From an uncultured Saprospiraceae bacterium (GTDB taxonomy: Bacteria; Bacteroidota; Bacteroidia; Chitinophagales; Saprospiraceae): a stretch of DNA of 64,000 bases. Below, piece after piece: positions 42,024 to 51,162 of the stretch. The notes under the pieces are model-generated. The model was not told the origin of the DNA, searched no databases, and saw nothing but the letters and a program-made list of their open reading frames with translations. Numbering within the stretch: the stretch's first letter is position 1; each line of letters begins with the position of its first letter. Position numbers and translations under genes: made by a program. Location of the stretch: positions 42,904 to 106,903 of the forward strand of contig CALJPQ010000021.1 of NCBI GenBank assembly GCA_937980645.1. Direction: 5' to 3'.

Positions 42024-43865
42024 ATGGAAAAAATCCAAGATGATAGCATGATTCAATACAATGACGTACTTGAACAAGAAATAGAAAAAGCAGGAGGTCC
42101 TATAACACCTTCTGAAAACGATGGCCGCGTTGGAGTTACTATGTTTGACGTTGCGGGAAGTGCGGACAATCTCATTTCTGTTGTGGTACCCAGAGAATGT
42201 CTCAGAGAACTACCAGCACAAGCTTTAGTGCAAATCGGTGCTTCAAATGAAGGAGATGGACGCATCTATCAAGGTATCGTAGTAAAGGGCCCATTCTTCG
42301 AGCCAGACGGAATTCGAGGGGACTCTGCCGTAATCGTAACGACCGCTGCCAACGGAATGATGTTTATGCCCAAATATCATGGCCGGGTGATGGTGGAACT
42401 ACTGGGAGAAATAAAAGATGGTGTGATGACCCCTCCACGCTTCCGCCCTCTGCCTAATAGCCCCGTCTATACCCTCTCTTTGGAGGAGTCTCGTAAAACG
42501 CTAAACCTGACTGGTGAGATTGTTCTTGGCCGCGCTATAGGTCATGAAAACATGGAGGTTAGGATCCCTTCACGGAAAAAATCTGTATTGCCGAGGCACA
42601 TTGGCATTTTGGGCACTACCGGCGGCGGCAAATCCACTACAGTTTCCGGTCTTGTTAGCCAGTTTCAAAAGAATGGTATTGCTACTATCATAATTGATAC
42701 AGAAGGCGAATACACGCACATTAATGATCCTACTAAAAATCCAGTTATGTTAAAAAGTCTAGAACAAAGAGGACTTTTTCCTGAAGGAGTTAAAAATACA
42801 AAAATTCTAAAATTAGTTGGAGATGATACGACAAATCCTGAGCACCCACATGTTGAAAATCTTACCCTTACGTTCGAATACTTATCACCTTATAGTATCA
42901 TAGAAATACTGGGACTTAGCGAAGCTCAACAGCAGCGTTTTCTCAAAGCATATGACATTGCGAGATCTGTTCTGAAAAAGTTAGGTATTTTTCCTGTTAA
43001 TGATGAAGACAATAAGAAATTATATGACCTTGACGAGTTTGAGCGGGGATACTATAATTTAGACCTCAAACTACTGTATGACGTAGTTGCTGCATGCCAA
43101 AAAAAAGCAGCAAAGGAAGACCTCTTTTCTAATGATGAGATCACATTTCCATCTCAATGGATAAAATACAGAAAAAAAGAAGAGTGGGATAAATTCTTTT
43201 CCTTATTTAAAGATGGCGATTTTAAGAGTGATAATGTAGCTAGCTGGCGCGCAATACAGGGACAGCTCTCACTTTGGATTCGATTGAAAATCTTTGACAA
43301 CAAGGATGCAAAGCCTTTTAACTTTGAAGACCTTACTATTCCAGGTCGTGTAACCATTTTAGATCTAAGTGATACTAAAAGCACTAAAATCCGAAATCTG
43401 GTTATTGCAGAATTACTTAAAGGTCTGATGGATGTTCAAGATAAATACAATGGTAAGAAATCAGGCGATACAGATGATATTCGGAGGGTGATGGTTGTCA
43501 TTGAAGAGGCCCATGAATTTTTATCTATTCAGCGGATTGACAAAATGCGTAATCTCTACGAACAAGTTGCCAGTATTGCGAAAAGAGGTCGTAAGCGTTG
43601 GCTTGGGCTTACTTTCGTAACTCAATTGCCTCAGCACCTTCCTGACGATGTGCTGGCTTTGCTTAATAATTTTATATTACACAAGATAAGTGATGCTAAC
43701 GTGATAAGCCGCCTTAAACGAACAGTAGGCGGAATAGATGAGAGTATTTGGGACAAGGCCAAGAACCTATCCGCTGGACAAGCTATCGTAAAATTTAATC
43801 ACATGAACCGTGGTATACTTACAGCAATTGATCCAACCCCATGCAAACTTCTAATGGAGGAGTAA
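42024..43865 (+). CDS. herA: HerA-like hexameric DNA-pumping ATPase
   Basis: A 613-residue FtsK/HerA-superfamily translocase. The N-terminal HAS-barrel is at about 25-150 (DGRIYQGIVVKGPFF, YHGRVMVELLG). Walker A GTTGGGKST is at 197-205, with K203, and Walker B is VVIEEAHEF with E494/E495. An insert of about 200 acidic residues lies between them, then the C-terminal RRTVGG-like region (SRLKRTVGGIDES) that carries the arginine residues used between subunits. The long C-terminal extension of some HerA proteins is absent. With NurA directly upstream, a HerA-NurA complex is expected. The gene stops 17 bases before the convergent secreted protein gene. Confidence 0.9.
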   Translation: MEKIQDDSMIQYNDVLEQEIEKAGGPITPSENDGRVGVTMFDVAGSADNLISVVVPRECLRELPAQALVQIGASNEGDGRIYQGIVVKGPFFEPDGIRGDSAVIVTTAANGMMFMPKYHGRVMVELLGEIKDGVMTPPRFRPLPNSPVYTLSLEESRKTLNLTGEIVLGRAIGHENMEVRIPSRKKSVLPRHIGILGTTGGGKSTTVSGLVSQFQKNGIATIIIDTEGEYTHINDPTKNPVMLKSLEQRGLFPEGVKNTKILKLVGDDTTNPEHPHVENLTLTFEYLSPYSIIEILGLSEAQQQRFLKAYDIARSVLKKLGIFPVNDEDNKKLYDLDEFERGYYNLDLKLLYDVVAACQKKAAKEDLFSNDEITFPSQWIKYRKKEEWDKFFSLFKDGDFKSDNVASWRAIQGQLSLWIRLKIFDNKDAKPFNFEDLTIPGRVTILDLSDTKSTKIRNLVIAELLKGLMDVQDKYNGKKSGDTDDIRRVMVVIEEAHEFLSIQRIDKMRNLYEQVASIAKRGRKRWLGLTFVTQLPQHLPDDVLALLNNFILHKISDANVISRLKRTVGGIDESIWDKAKNLSAGQAIVKFNHMNRGILTAIDPTPCKLLMEE

Positions 43866-43882
43866 AAAGGCTGGCATCTATT

Positions 43883-45166
43883 TCAAAACCGTTTCAGCGC
43901 CACCTCCACCCAAGTGGTTTCGCCGCGTTTGAGTTCGACGCCGGTGAGGGTTTGGCTTTGATAGCCGATTTTTCCGAAGATGAGGGAGTACAGTCCGGGT
44001 TGTCCGGCGCCGGTTTTGAAGGTGCCGTCGGGGCGGGTTACGTCGGTGTTGGCAGTGCCTTCTACGACGACTTTCACGCGGCCTAAGGGTTGTCCGGTGT
44101 CGGCATCGGTTACGCGCCCTTCGAGGTAAGCGGCACGCGCGTAGGTAGGCCGGAAGACGAACAGACCTTCATTGCGGGCCGTGGCGATGATATTGCCTGA
44201 TGGCAGGTAAGGCGAGGCATCCCACACAAGGGAGTTGCCCAGCAGGGCGTGGGCTACTTCGATGAGGTTGTCGGGCCGGTGGGCATCCACGATGGTCAGC
44301 TGGCCGCCGTAGGAGGGGTTGATGAGGAAGTCGTTGAGCACGCGCACGTTGTGCACTTCTTGGGTGGGTCGTACGCTGGGGTAGTAGGTGTCGAGCAGGC
44401 GAATGTGGTCCAGGTCGCTGACGTCGAAGCTGGCCAGAGGGGCATTCCAGCGTTCGTCGGTGGTGAACAGGTAACGGCTGTTGTCGGAGAGCCAGCTGTT
44501 GTGGTTGAAGGCTCCGGGTGTGGGCTGTATGGCGAGCAGTTTGGGGTTGGTTTTGTCCGACACGTCGAAGATGCTAAAGCGCCCCAGATAGATTTCGCTG
44601 GCCCAAAGCGTATCGCTGCGGATGAAGCCGTCGTGCACGTACGGGTGGTTGGTGATGCTGCGGACGGCGGGGTTCCACGGGTCGCTCAGGTCGCAGATGA
44701 CTGTGCCCTGCTGGGTGCCGCCGAAGATGTAGAGGTGGCCGTCCTCACAGGCTACGGTATGGCTGCGGCGGATGAGCGTATCCTTGCCCGGGCCAAACCA
44801 CACGCGCCACTCGATAGTATCGGGCAGGCGGCGCAGATCTACGATGGTGATGCCGCTGTTGTTGCCCTCCGAGCCGACATAGGCAAAGCCGTTCCAGGTC
44901 TTCACCTCGCGCCAATTGTTCGTTGGGCCGGGTACGAAGAAGCGCTCTACTGGTTTTGTTGGGTCGGTTACGTCGGCGATGCTTAAGCCGCGATTGGTGC
45001 CCACTAAGGCGTACTCATTGCCCAGACTATCCACATAGTGCCAACAGCCAGCCAGTGTGGCAGGGGTGTAGGGCAAATGGCCAAGCAACTCCAGCTGGCC
45101 TTGGGCGGCAGTTGCCGACAGGCAGAGAGATATGAGCAGGCAGTTTATTTGGTGTACCGTTGTCAT
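43883..45166 (-). CDS. Secreted LVIVD-repeat (choice-of-anchor B) protein with CRD
   Basis: A 427-residue secreted protein with a signal peptide (ending ATAAQ) and an LVIVD-type beta-propeller from about 25 to 335: repeats such as RGLSIADVTDPTKPV, NSGITIVDLRRLPD and GRFSIFDVSDKTNPK. The last ~90 residues form a carboxypeptidase-regulatory-like domain (LEGRVTDADTGQPLGRVKV) rather than a T9SS tail. Proteins of this type are common in Saprospiria and marine Bacteroidota; the role is unknown. The ATG at 45166 was chosen for the signal peptide; the frame is open about 200 bases upstream. It is the first backbone gene after the island. Confidence 0.82.
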   Translation of the reverse strand: MTTVHQINCLLISLCLSATAAQGQLELLGHLPYTPATLAGCWHYVDSLGNEYALVGTNRGLSIADVTDPTKPVERFFVPGPTNNWREVKTWNGFAYVGSEGNNSGITIVDLRRLPDTIEWRVWFGPGKDTLIRRSHTVACEDGHLYIFGGTQQGTVICDLSDPWNPAVRSITNHPYVHDGFIRSDTLWASEIYLGRFSIFDVSDKTNPKLLAIQPTPGAFNHNSWLSDNSRYLFTTDERWNAPLASFDVSDLDHIRLLDTYYPSVRPTQEVHNVRVLNDFLINPSYGGQLTIVDAHRPDNLIEVAHALLGNSLVWDASPYLPSGNIIATARNEGLFVFRPTYARAAYLEGRVTDADTGQPLGRVKVVVEGTANTDVTRPDGTFKTGAGQPGLYSLIFGKIGYQSQTLTGVELKRGETTWVEVALKRF

Positions 45167-45260
45167 GGTTGAGATGGTAAAAAGTGAAGAAGGAGTCTGG
45201 GCCGTGTGTATAGGCAAATTTAAGCAGGCGTGATATTTTACAGCCTTATTTTTCCCTTCA

Positions 45261-45293
45261 GAGGCGACACCTTCCTTCGGGAGATGTCGCCTC
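45261..45293. repeat. 33-bp palindromic intergenic repeat, copy 1
   Basis: An imperfect palindrome with a perfect 9-bp outer stem (GAGGCGACA/TGTCGCCTC). A near-identical sequence lies at 51027-51059. It is in the divergent gap between the LVIVD gene and the S9 peptidase gene. Confidence 0.7.
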
Positions 45294-45450
45294 GTCTGAG
45301 GTGTCGTTTTCGAGGCACGAGAGGGTGTCATCTTTATCTTTATAGCAAATCGGGAGCGCCACAAATGCACGAGTGATACGCCGGCATTTTATCTGGGCAA
45401 AGCAAGAGATATTTGCAGGGGTTACCTTTCAAAAACACGCTCAAACACAT

Positions 45451-47841
45451 ATGCGCACAAAGACAACCTTACTGCTCTGCCTTTTGGGCCTTGGCCCGCT
45501 TTTTTCCCAAAACAACACTTACAAACAGCCCCCTGCTGACGTGGTCTCCGTGATGCTGGCGCCGGCGCCACCGCTAACGCTGCCCAGCCCAACCCACGAG
45601 GCCATTTTGATGGTAGAATACAATCCAAATCCCGGCCTGTCGCTGTTGGCGCGTCCGTATGCGCGTCTGGCGGGCATACGCATTGATACGGCGCTGAACT
45701 GCCGCCAGCTGACGACCGAGTACACAGGTTTGTGGGTGCGCTGGTTGTGGCAAGAGGCACCCGTGCGCATCCAGTTGCCTGTGCACGGCACGCTGGCTGG
45801 CATGCCGCGTTGGTCGCCCGACGGGCGCAAAATTGCCTTCGGCATTCGCGGCCCTATGGGCGTAGAGCTATGGGTGGCCGAAGCCTGGACGGGCGCCTGC
45901 CTGCGAGCGGGCAACATGATGCTCAATGATGTGCTCGGCCCGGCCTTCGAGTGGATGCACGACAGCGACCGCCTGCTGGCCAAAGTGGTACCCGCCTATC
46001 GCGAACCCGCACCCCGACCCTCGCTCGTGCCTGCGGGGCCGGTCATCGAAGAAACAACACCGGGCAAGCTCGCCCAAATGCGTACCCACCAGGACTTGCT
46101 CCAAAACGAGGACGATGAGCGCCTCTTTGAGTATTACGCCACCAGCCAGATAGCCATCATCCGCAGCAGTACCAGCCAGGTACACCAGCTATGCCTGCCC
46201 GACCTGTACGTGGACGCCGAGTGGTCGCCCGACGAGAAATACCTGCTAGTAACTACGCTGCAAAAGCCCTTCTCCTACCGCGTCCCGTACTACGATTTTT
46301 CGCGCCGCACCGAAATCCGAGATGCCAACGGCCAGATCATCCGCGAGGTGGACAACCGCCCCGTCAGCGACGACACCCCGCGCCAGGGTGTTGTTACCGG
46401 CCCACGCGACTTCCGCTGGCAAAGTCTGCACCCCGCTCGCCTCTTATGGGTAGAAGCCTTAGACGGCGGCGACCCCACCCGAAAGGCTGAATACCGCGAT
46501 GAACTCTTCCGAATAGATGCACCTTTTACGGCATCACCCGTTTCCATCCTCAAAACGCGCCACCGACTGAGTAACCTAGACTGGACGGCTGAAACCGACA
46601 TCGCCCTACTGACCGAATACGACCGCGACCGACGCTGGACCACTACCTACCGCATTCACCTGAATAAACCTGACGAAAAAACCATCCTCTTCGACCGCAG
46701 TATTCGCGACGATTACAACGACCCCGGCACACCGCTCTACACGCGCCTGCCCAACGGCCACCGAGTCCTGCGTCAGGAGGGAGATTGGGCTTACTTTAAT
46801 ACCCGCGGTGCCTCGCCCAAAGGCGACTATCCGCGTCTGGATAAAATCCACCTCAAAACGGGCAAACGCCAGACCGTCTATGCCTGCCCCGAGGGTGCCT
46901 TTGAGGAGTTCGTTATGTTTGAACACAAGAATACCCAGCGCATCGTTACGCGCTACCAGAGCAAAACCGAACCACCCAACTTCTATCTGGTGGATTTGAA
47001 AAACAACATGCGCAAGGCTCTCACGGCCTTCACCGACCCGGCACCTCACCTTACCCGCGCCGAAAAGCGCTTGGTCAAATATCAGCGCAACGACGGCACG
47101 CCGCTCTCGGGCATGCTCTACCTGCCACCCGACTATCAACCCGGCCAACGCCTGCCGTTGTTCATCTGGGCCTATCCCATCGAGTACTCCGACGCCGCCA
47201 CCGCCGGCCAGGTGCGCGGCTCCGAAAACACGTTCACCTACTTCCGCGATGCCTCGCCGCTGTTCTTACTGACGAAAGGACATGCCGTGCTCATGAACGC
47301 CACCATGCCCATCGTGGGCGACCCGGAAACGATGAACAACACATTCGTAGAACAAACCGTCGCCTCGGGCCGCGCAGCCATTGATTACTTAGACTCGCTG
47401 GGCATTATTGACCGCCGCCGCGTGGGGGTAGGCGGCCACTCGTACGGCGCCTTCATGACGGCCACCTTGCTGGCCCATTCCGACGATTATGCCTATGGCA
47501 TTGCCCGCTCCGGCGCTTACAATCGCACGCTGACGCCCTTTGGCTTTCAGAGCGAACGCCGCTCGTTCTGGGAAGCGCCCGACGTTTATATGCGCATGTC
47601 GCCGTTCTCATATGCGCACCGCATTAACGAACCCATCCTGCTTATCCACGGCGAAGCCGACAACAACTCGGGCACATTCCCGATGCAGTCCGAACGCCTC
47701 TTTCAGGCCATCAAAGGCAACGGCGGAACGGTACGCTTGGTGATGCTGCCCTACGAAAGCCACAGCTATCGCGCCCGCGAAAGCGTCCTGCATGTCGTGG
47801 CGGAAATGCTGGAATGGGCCGAACGACACACGAAAAAATAA
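45451..47841 (+). CDS. Secreted S9 prolyl-oligopeptidase-family peptidase
   Basis: A 796-residue serine peptidase with a signal peptide (1-20, GLGPLFSQ), an N-terminal WD40/propeller-like region with PEGAF-type beta blades, and a C-terminal alpha/beta-hydrolase domain. The catalytic triad is visible: S664 in GGHSYGAF, D737 in HGEADNNSG and H771 in YESHSYR. The sequence resembles glutamyl-endopeptidase-type S9 members of plants and bacteria. It acts on peptides in the periplasm or outside the cell. The ATG at 45451 was preferred over the longer frame from 45373 because of the signal peptide. Confidence 0.9.
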   Translation: MRTKTTLLLCLLGLGPLFSQNNTYKQPPADVVSVMLAPAPPLTLPSPTHEAILMVEYNPNPGLSLLARPYARLAGIRIDTALNCRQLTTEYTGLWVRWLWQEAPVRIQLPVHGTLAGMPRWSPDGRKIAFGIRGPMGVELWVAEAWTGACLRAGNMMLNDVLGPAFEWMHDSDRLLAKVVPAYREPAPRPSLVPAGPVIEETTPGKLAQMRTHQDLLQNEDDERLFEYYATSQIAIIRSSTSQVHQLCLPDLYVDAEWSPDEKYLLVTTLQKPFSYRVPYYDFSRRTEIRDANGQIIREVDNRPVSDDTPRQGVVTGPRDFRWQSLHPARLLWVEALDGGDPTRKAEYRDELFRIDAPFTASPVSILKTRHRLSNLDWTAETDIALLTEYDRDRRWTTTYRIHLNKPDEKTILFDRSIRDDYNDPGTPLYTRLPNGHRVLRQEGDWAYFNTRGASPKGDYPRLDKIHLKTGKRQTVYACPEGAFEEFVMFEHKNTQRIVTRYQSKTEPPNFYLVDLKNNMRKALTAFTDPAPHLTRAEKRLVKYQRNDGTPLSGMLYLPPDYQPGQRLPLFIWAYPIEYSDAATAGQVRGSENTFTYFRDASPLFLLTKGHAVLMNATMPIVGDPETMNNTFVEQTVASGRAAIDYLDSLGIIDRRRVGVGGHSYGAFMTATLLAHSDDYAYGIARSGAYNRTLTPFGFQSERRSFWEAPDVYMRMSPFSYAHRINEPILLIHGEADNNSGTFPMQSERLFQAIKGNGGTVRLVMLPYESHSYRARESVLHVVAEMLEWAERHTKK

Positions 47842-48001
47842 GGCACTGCTAGGAAGCACGCGCCGGCTTTTGCTCAAGGACTTGGGACGCCTAAATAGCG
47901 CAATCACACGCCTATGTGCCGCGTTTACGCCATTACAGGACGCGGAAAACGCCCCGAAGGCATCTGGCTTATATTTCTTCTAACGACATCATCGCATTTC
48001 C

Positions 48002-49861
48002 ATGGCAAAACATCTTCCTGTCCTCCTGTCCTTCGCTTTGGCGGTTACCCTCGCATCCGCTCAGCCCAAACTCGAATTGCGGCTTTTTGCTTCGGGCTTC
48101 AATCGCCCCTTAGACATTACGCACTGCGGCGACAGCCGCCTGTTCGTGGTAGAGCAGCGCGGCATTATCTGGGTGTTGGATAGCGCCGGAAACCGCTTAG
48201 ATACGTTCCTCAACATCATCGCCCGCGTGCGCTCTACGGCCAACGAGCAGGGCCTACTGGGGCTGGCCTTTGCGCCCGATTATGCGCAGAGCGGTCATTT
48301 CTACGTCAATTACACTCGCCAGACCGACGGCGCCACCGTGGTGTCGCGCTTCTCTGTATCGCCGACTAACTCTCACCGCGCCGATGCGAACAGTGAGCAA
48401 ATTTTGCTGACGCAAACGCAGCCCTACAATAACCACAATGGCGGCTGCATCAAATTCGGCCCAGACGGCTACCTCTACATTGGCTTAGGCGATGGCGGCT
48501 CGGGTGGCGACCCGCAGAATTACGCTCAAAATCCGGCCTCGCTGCTGGGCAAAACGCTGCGCATTGATGTGCGCAACAGCCCGCCTGGTCAGCCTTACGC
48601 CATTCCACCCGACAACCCGTTTGTGGGCAATGCCGCTTTCCGGCCTGAAATCTGGTCGTGGGGCTGGCGCAACCATTGGCGCTTTTCCTTCGACCGTCTG
48701 ACGGGCGACTTCTGGGCGGGCGATGTGGGCCAGAATGCGCGCGAAGAGATTAACTTCGAGCGCCCCGGCGTCGGCGGCCGCAATTACGGCTGGCGTTGCT
48801 ACGAAGGCACAGCACCCTACAACACTAATGGCTGCCAGCCCGCCTCAGCTTATGTGCCACCAGTGTTCGAGTATGCCAATCCTACATTGGGCCGCTCCGT
48901 AACGGGCGGCTTCGTGTATCGCGGCAGCCAACACCCCGACCTGTATGGCTACTACCTCTTTGCCGACTACGTTAGCGGACGCTGGTGGGCCACCCGTCAG
49001 GTGGCGCCCGATAGTTTTGTTACGTCCGTTCTCGGCGTATTCACCCCCAGCCAGATCAGCACCTTTGGCGAAGACCGCAACGGCGAGCTCTATGTGGCCG
49101 CCCTGAGCCAGGGGACGGTCTATCGCGTCCTCGAACGCTGCTCCAACTTCCGCGTGAACCTCCAGACGCTGGAGCAACCGCCTTGCTTCGACTCGCCCAG
49201 CGGCATCGCAGTGGCTCGTATCAGCGGGGGTAGAGCCCCCTATTCTTTTAGCTGGTTTGACAACAGCGCTGCCACGGACTCATTGCGCCCATACCTGCTG
49301 CCGGGTGTCTATGCCGTCGAAGCCCGCGACTCCCTCGGCTGCGTACGGCGCGATACGATGGTACTAACCCCTGTAGAGGCACCGCCCGCCGACCTCGAAA
49401 TCACCTTCGACAACGGCGTGCTGAGCGTCTCTCCGGGGGGATGGGCCTCCTATCAGTGGAAGCTCGACAGCGTACCCATAGCCGGCGCTACATCGCCCAC
49501 TTACAAGCCCGCACAGGACGGCTACTATTCCTGCCTGGTTACCTCACCCAACCAGTGCCATTACGAAGCCGGACGAACCGTTACGGGTATTGTTTCGACT
49601 ACAAGCCCTCCCGATGTAGAAGCCTTCACGCTTGCGCCCAATCCTGCCTCTGCGAGTGCACGCTTATACGTCCGGCTTAAACAACCCGCAGCGGTTTCGT
49701 GGGAACTGCTCGACGCTACTGGACGCGCCCTCTATCAGCAGCGCAGTGCCGGCCACACCTTTGACGAGCGCCTGCCGCTCGATGGGCTGCCAGCGGGTCT
49801 CTATTTCGTCCGGCTGACTACTCCAGCAGGAGCGGCCGTGCGGACGCTGAAGGTGCAATGA
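48002..49861 (+). CDS. Secreted PQQ-dependent sugar dehydrogenase-like protein with T9SS tail
   Basis: A 619-residue protein. After a signal peptide (about 1-21, LASAQ), a soluble glucose/aldose dehydrogenase-type propeller runs from about 25 to 375 (FASGFNRPLDITHCGDSRLFVVEQRG, NEQGLLGLAFAPDY, YLYIGLGDGGSGGDPQN, and GGRNYGWRCYEG). Members use PQQ and Ca2+ to oxidise sugars, though some bind other ligands. An Ig/PKD-like region follows, and the last 80 residues are a type A T9SS sorting domain (LAPNPASASARLYV, GLPAGLYFVRLT). A cytochrome partner is not adjacent. It appears monocistronic. Confidence 0.85.
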   Translation: MAKHLPVLLSFALAVTLASAQPKLELRLFASGFNRPLDITHCGDSRLFVVEQRGIIWVLDSAGNRLDTFLNIIARVRSTANEQGLLGLAFAPDYAQSGHFYVNYTRQTDGATVVSRFSVSPTNSHRADANSEQILLTQTQPYNNHNGGCIKFGPDGYLYIGLGDGGSGGDPQNYAQNPASLLGKTLRIDVRNSPPGQPYAIPPDNPFVGNAAFRPEIWSWGWRNHWRFSFDRLTGDFWAGDVGQNAREEINFERPGVGGRNYGWRCYEGTAPYNTNGCQPASAYVPPVFEYANPTLGRSVTGGFVYRGSQHPDLYGYYLFADYVSGRWWATRQVAPDSFVTSVLGVFTPSQISTFGEDRNGELYVAALSQGTVYRVLERCSNFRVNLQTLEQPPCFDSPSGIAVARISGGRAPYSFSWFDNSAATDSLRPYLLPGVYAVEARDSLGCVRRDTMVLTPVEAPPADLEITFDNGVLSVSPGGWASYQWKLDSVPIAGATSPTYKPAQDGYYSCLVTSPNQCHYEAGRTVTGIVSTTSPPDVEAFTLAPNPASASARLYVRLKQPAAVSWELLDATGRALYQQRSAGHTFDERLPLDGLPAGLYFVRLTTPAGAAVRTLKVQ

Positions 49862-49913
49862 TGCGGGAGCGAAAAAGTGAAAGGTCAGGGCTACATGCCG
49901 AAACACCAGGGGG

Positions 49914-50915
49914 TTACTGCGCCTTTGCCGCCAGATGCTCGTAGGTCTTCAGTTCTCCTTTTTCATCGGCGTAGATGGCGTACAGTTGCAGACCGGCGCG
50001 CTGGGCGATGGGCAAGGCTTTGTCTAAGCCCATGACGAGGAATGCTGTGGCGTAGGCGTCGGCGGTGGTGCAGTCGTCGGCCACGACGGTTACGCTCAGG
50101 AGTTGGTGACTGACGGGATAGCCAGTGCGCGGGTCAATGGCATGGCTGAATTTTTTGCCGTCGCGTTCGATGAATTTCCGGTAGCTGCCCGAGGTAGCCA
50201 TAGCCTTGCCGCTTAAGGGCACGACGGTTTGCAGCGGGCGCTTTTGAGTGTCAGCGGGGTCCGGGGTGGGTTTATCAATGCCGATGCGCCAGGCTTCGCC
50301 GCGTTCGTTGACGCCGGCAGTGCGCACTTCGCCGCCGACTTCGATGAGATAATGTTCGATGCCCTGCTTTTTCAGAAAGTCGGAGATGAGGTCAACGGTA
50401 TAGCCCTGGGCGATGGCATTCATGTCCAATTCGATACGAGGGTCGTCTTTTTGCAACTGGCCGTTAACGATACGCACTTTTGAGTACCCGACTATCCGGC
50501 GAAGGCTATCCACTTGAGCGGAGTCGGGCGGTGGCAAGCCTTTTTTATAGCTAAACCCCCAGGCGCGCACCAGCGGGCCAACGGTGATGTCGAACACGCC
50601 CTCCGTTGCCTGGGCCAGCTGCTGCGAGCGCTCGAAGACGGCCACAAAGTGCTCATCCAAAGGCACATCGGCCTCGTTGCGGTTGAGGCGGCGAATGATG
50701 GAGGTGCTGTCCCACAACGACATGCTGCGGTCAATGACCCGAAAGAGGCTATCCACCGAAGCCGAAAAGTCGCGCCCTTGCGGGTCTGCGTAGGTGATGT
50801 GAAACGTAGTGCCTTGCGCCTGACCTTCCAGGTGCATGTAACGGCGCTGAGGCGCCTGACAGGCGAGCAAGGCCAAAGCAGAGAATACAGGCAAAAGCCA
50901 ATAATGGGATTGCAT
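49914..50915 (-). CDS. apbE: FAD:protein FMN transferase
   Basis: A 333-residue periplasmic lipoprotein-like enzyme with a lipobox (LLACQ, Cys at about 20) that attaches FMN covalently to Thr in S-G-[AG]-T-x-T motifs. It has the family segments TTFHITY, GVFDITVGPLVRAWGF, IELDMNAIAQGYTVD and HAIDPRTGYPVSHQLLSVTV. It is on the same strand as nqrABCDEF and directly downstream, which fits its known role in flavinylating NqrB and NqrC. The ATG at 50915 was chosen for the signal peptide. A 247-base gap holding a palindromic repeat separates it from nqrF. Confidence 0.9.
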   Translation of the reverse strand: MQSHYWLLPVFSALALLACQAPQRRYMHLEGQAQGTTFHITYADPQGRDFSASVDSLFRVIDRSMSLWDSTSIIRRLNRNEADVPLDEHFVAVFERSQQLAQATEGVFDITVGPLVRAWGFSYKKGLPPPDSAQVDSLRRIVGYSKVRIVNGQLQKDDPRIELDMNAIAQGYTVDLISDFLKKQGIEHYLIEVGGEVRTAGVNERGEAWRIGIDKPTPDPADTQKRPLQTVVPLSGKAMATSGSYRKFIERDGKKFSHAIDPRTGYPVSHQLLSVTVVADDCTTADAYATAFLVMGLDKALPIAQRAGLQLYAIYADEKGELKTYEHLAAKAQ

Positions 50916-51026
50916 AAGCCAACAGCAGTGGAAAAGTGAACGATGGAAAGTTGAAAAAATGGCCTTTAAGTCTTCGTACATGCGCAGCCCAAAAACCTTT
51001 GGTGCCTTTGTGGTAAGGGAGCATTT

Positions 51027-51059
51027 GAGACGACACCTCCCGACGGGAGACGTCGCCTC
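51027..51059. repeat. 33-bp palindromic intergenic repeat, copy 2
   Basis: GAGACGACACCTCCC then GACGGGAGACGTCGCCTC, an imperfect palindrome closely matching 45261-45293. It lies between apbE and nqrF in a stretch of CTTCGTGGTAA-type words. Confidence 0.7.
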
Positions 51060-51162
51060 AAATTCGTGCCTTCGTGGTAAAAAGCCGACGCCAAAAAGCA
51101 GAGGCGACCCGAAACCCGTTTGTCTCGCGCCGCCTCTGAGGGGGAAAAGAACGCAAATGGCA

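Larger units (their letters stand above)
37631..43865 (+). other. AT-rich defence-like island: MTase, sigma-like, HTH-like, ImmA, NurA, HerA
   Basis: Six genes on one strand, visibly richer in A/T and in AAA, ATA and TTA codons than the flanks, entered directly from a truncated transposase and ending 17 bases before a backbone gene. HerA-NurA pairs, ImmA/IrrE peptidases and lone methyltransferases are all known defence-island components. That they work together here is inference from gene order, strand and composition. Confidence 0.7.

Noticed and set aside
45261..45310. Palindromic repeats as a CRISPR array
   Set aside because: Only single copies at each site, no regular spacing and no spacers.
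48061..48243. Minus-strand short frames inside the PQQ dehydrogenase gene
   Set aside because: Antisense frames across a clear beta-propeller coding sequence; no independent support.
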